Shown in pieces: positions 62,520 to 64,000 of a DNA stretch of 64,000 nt. The notes under the pieces are model-generated. The model worked only from the letters and a program-made list of their open reading frames with translations. It had not been told where the DNA came from and searched no databases. Source of the stretch: an uncultured Robinsoniella sp. (GTDB taxonomy: Bacteria; Bacillota; Clostridia; Lachnospirales; Lachnospiraceae); NCBI GenBank assembly GCA_900540475.1, contig UQGG01000009.1, positions 103,346-167,345 on the forward strand, read 5' to 3'. Within the stretch, counting starts at the first letter, position 1. Every line of letters starts with the position of its first letter. The translations under genes were made by a program, and so were the position numbers.

Positions 62520-62550
62520 GAAAACTGTCCAAATGGACGGTTTTCTCATC
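62520..62550 (+). terminator. Hairpin downstream of the NTF2-like frame
   Basis: GAAAACTGTCC (62520-62530), AAAT, GGACGGTTTTC (62535-62545) form an 11-bp stem with one T-G pair, ending in TTTTCTC. A weak terminator for rightward transcription is the simplest reading. Confidence 0.5.
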
Positions 62551-62617
62551 AAATACAATCATGAATCCGGCTAATTGCAGAAAGTACTGTTGTCACTGGT
62601 ATCTTCGAAAAAAACGG

Positions 62618-62646
62618 TTGACAAAACCGTCCCCATAAAGTAAAAT
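62618..62646 (+). promoter_or_regulatory. Promoter of the leader/methyltransferase unit
   Basis: Consensus TTGACA (62618-62623), 17 bp, TAAAAT (62641-62646). The start near 62653 leaves a leader of ~250 nt before the methyltransferase. Confidence 0.8.
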
Positions 62647-62675
62647 TCCCCCTATAAACAATTAAAGAAAAGGTG

Positions 62676-62738
62676 ATGAAAATCCGGCATACCAGATATC
62701 ACATAATCGGTGGTGTGGGTGTGGCTGGAAAAGAGTAG
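62676..62738 (+). CDS. 20-residue leader peptide ORF
   Basis: ATG at 62676, stop TAG at 62736-62738, preceded by AAAGAAAAGG. The peptide is MKIRHTRYHIIGGVGVAGKE, basic then Gly/Val-rich. It lies between a strong promoter and a perfect terminator ahead of the methyltransferase, the position of stalling leader peptides in inducible resistance genes. Short spacing to the ribosome site is a weakness. Confidence 0.45.
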   Translation: MKIRHTRYHIIGGVGVAGKE

Positions 62739-62843
62739 ATAAAATCAATTTCATAGGGAACAGGCAGCTGTTGATTCAGCTTATTTTGTGTACCTTATGT
62801 TTGGTTTTATTTTACTCTAAACTTTCTTCATCTTACGAGGATT

Positions 62844-62875
62844 AGCCGCAGAGTAAACTCTGCGGCTTTTTGTTT
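62844..62875 (+). terminator. Terminator (possible attenuator) ahead of the methyltransferase
   Basis: Perfect 11-bp arms AGCCGCAGAGT (62844-62854) and ACTCTGCGGCT (62857-62867), then TTTTGTTT. It lies only 28 bp before the coding start, so full-length mRNA must read through it. Confidence 0.88.
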
Positions 62876-62902
62876 ATGCACAAATTCAAAGGAGAGATTA
62901 TC

Positions 62903-63748
62903 ATGTTTAACGAATTACAAAAATTATTAGAATTACCAGAACTTTACAAGGAAACCGAGAATGCATTTTGGGACGATGATTATATCTCAAAGCAAATGCT
63001 GCAAGCGCATCTGGACTCGGACTTTAACGGGGCAAGCAGGAAATTAGATTTCATTGAAAAATCCATTTCCTGGATCAAAGAGATTTTGCCTCCCCAGAGC
63101 TATCCCTCTCTGCTCGATCTTGGCTGTGGTCCCGGTCTGTATACCGAGCGGTTTGCGAATTGCGGATACAAGGTGACTGGTGTGGACTTTTCCAGGCGCT
63201 CTATAGCCTATGCGCGTCAGTCAGCAGAAGAAAAAAGCATGGTTATCAACTATTATCAACAGAATTACCTAACATTAAATTTAGGTGCACATTTTGATCT
63301 TATAACAATGATATACTGCGATTATGGTGCACTGTCAGCATCAAACCGACGCATTGTTCTGGGTCATATATATCATCATCTTAAGCCCGGCGGGAAACTG
63401 CTATTTGATGTTTTTTCAATGGAAAAATACAACGGATTTCAAGAAGGGCAAACCTGGGAACTGTTCAAAAGTTCCGGATTCTGGCGGGAAAAAGAACATG
63501 TCGTTCTAAATAGAAATTGCAAATATGGAGATAATGTCACTCTGGAACAAATGATTGTGGCGGCAGATCATGATCTTAAATGCTATTATTTGTGGAATAG
63601 CTGCTTCACAGAAGCTGCTCTGATACAGGAAGCAGAAGAAGCCGGCTTCCAGGTATGCGGTGTATATGGTGATGTAGCAGGAAACCCCTGTAATGAAAAA
63701 AGCCTTACTATTGCTATTCTTCTTGAAAAGCAGCCTGATTGTAAATAG
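62903..63748 (+). CDS. Class I SAM-dependent methyltransferase
   Basis: A 281-residue enzyme from the ATG at 62903 (AGGAGA eight bases upstream; an in-frame ATG at 62870 lies in the terminator T-run). Motif I is LLDLGCGPGLYTERF (~69), then VTGVDFSRRSIAYARQ (ribose-binding Asp), LITMIYCDYGALS and HHLKPGGKLLFDVF (motif III). An N-terminal helical extension of ~65 residues precedes the fold. Target unknown. The promoter, leader ORF and terminator upstream suggest inducible expression of the kind used for translation-inhibitor resistance, but methylation of rRNA is not shown by sequence. Confidence 0.87.
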   Translation: MFNELQKLLELPELYKETENAFWDDDYISKQMLQAHLDSDFNGASRKLDFIEKSISWIKEILPPQSYPSLLDLGCGPGLYTERFANCGYKVTGVDFSRRSIAYARQSAEEKSMVINYYQQNYLTLNLGAHFDLITMIYCDYGALSASNRRIVLGHIYHHLKPGGKLLFDVFSMEKYNGFQEGQTWELFKSSGFWREKEHVVLNRNCKYGDNVTLEQMIVAADHDLKCYYLWNSCFTEAALIQEAEEAGFQVCGVYGDVAGNPCNEKSLTIAILLEKQPDCK

Positions 63749-64000
63749 GACCTTTTGCAATTAGTACTATAGCGAACATTTTGTAAATGGCTGAGTATTA
63801 CGAATAAATTGGGGTTTTGCTGATTAAATACGCTTTGTATGCAGAGGTAGTGTACGGAAAGAGAAGGGGGTGGACCAGGACATTGGTTTGGAATGCTTAA
63901 CGCAGAACTGGAATTTTCTAACCTTCCCGAAGCCCTTTTTGGCGGCACGCGGGCATTCGCTCCGAAATCCTGATGCATTTCGCAGCTCACTGCCCGCTTA
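63749..64000. other. Right-edge region without an assignable gene
   Basis: No convincing frame, hairpin or promoter is visible in the last ~250 bp. Open stretches on both strands lack ribosome sites, and a gene cut by the window edge cannot be excluded. Confidence 0.4.

Noticed and set aside
63586..63990. Long minus-strand frame at the right edge
   Set aside because: It overlaps the methyltransferase antisense, has no ribosome site and shows no recognisable motif.

Overview
The window looks like chromosome from a low-GC Gram-positive of the Clostridia, most likely a gut Lachnospiraceae relative. This is inferred from strong AGGAGG ribosome sites, TTGACA/TATAAT promoters, class C and class B sortases with Cna-B pilins, an LCP-dependent polysaccharide locus and a corrinoid methyltransferase pair. 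No rRNA, tRNA, CRISPR array or intact insertion sequence was seen.

Positions 1-7.2 kb (all leftward) hold a surface-display locus: a pilus sortase (class C, cut by the left edge), a very long reading frame that joins two complete sortase-anchored pilin proteins, a nucleotidyltransferase, a small SPKTG-anchored protein and (7.2-8.1 kb) a class B sortase. It continues without a clear break into a large exopolysaccharide (EPS) or capsule operon at 8.1-30.7 kb. That operon encodes a VanZ-LCP fusion, two Wzz/tyrosine-kinase proteins, a secreted Ig-like protein, a CpsB phosphatase, two acyltransferases, five glycosyltransferases, UDP-glucose dehydrogenase and UDP-xylose synthase, flippase, polymerase, pyruvyltransferase and, near the 5' end, the initiating sugar-phosphate transferase. 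The first gene of the run (30.0-30.7 kb) is a triple helicase-associated (HA) domain protein.

The most striking feature sits just upstream of that run. Two 22-bp copies of one near-palindromic site lie in inverted orientation at 30830-30851 and 31108-31129 and enclose about 256 bp of AT-rich, promoter-bearing DNA. A complete tyrosine recombinase gene ends 11 bp from the right-hand copy. I read this as an invertible promoter switch for the HA/EPS operon. The best promoter I can see inside the segment faces away from the operon, so this assembly may show the OFF state.

Positions 32.4-41.6 kb hold a PAS-PAS-GGDEF diguanylate cyclase, a GNAT-membrane fusion with an attenuator-like leader, a rightward pair of methyltransferase (URO-D family) and corrinoid protein, and a 1248-residue AT-rich secreted repeat protein. 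Positions 41.7-50.9 kb are a leftward sugar-uptake unit: ROK and LacI regulators, bicupin, lipoprotein binding protein, two permeases, an ABC ATPase interrupted by one in-frame TAG, and a short-chain dehydrogenase with its own promoter.

Positions 51-64 kb are accessory DNA: a TetR-controlled operon (TetR, flavin reductase-like protein, APH(3')-like kinase), an LRR fragment, two SAM methyltransferases (the second behind a leader ORF and terminator), a two-component system, a MATE exporter preceded by a 59-residue small ORF, a LysR regulator, an esterase, and a head-to-head junction of two 5'-truncated genes (PadR and an NTF2-like protein).
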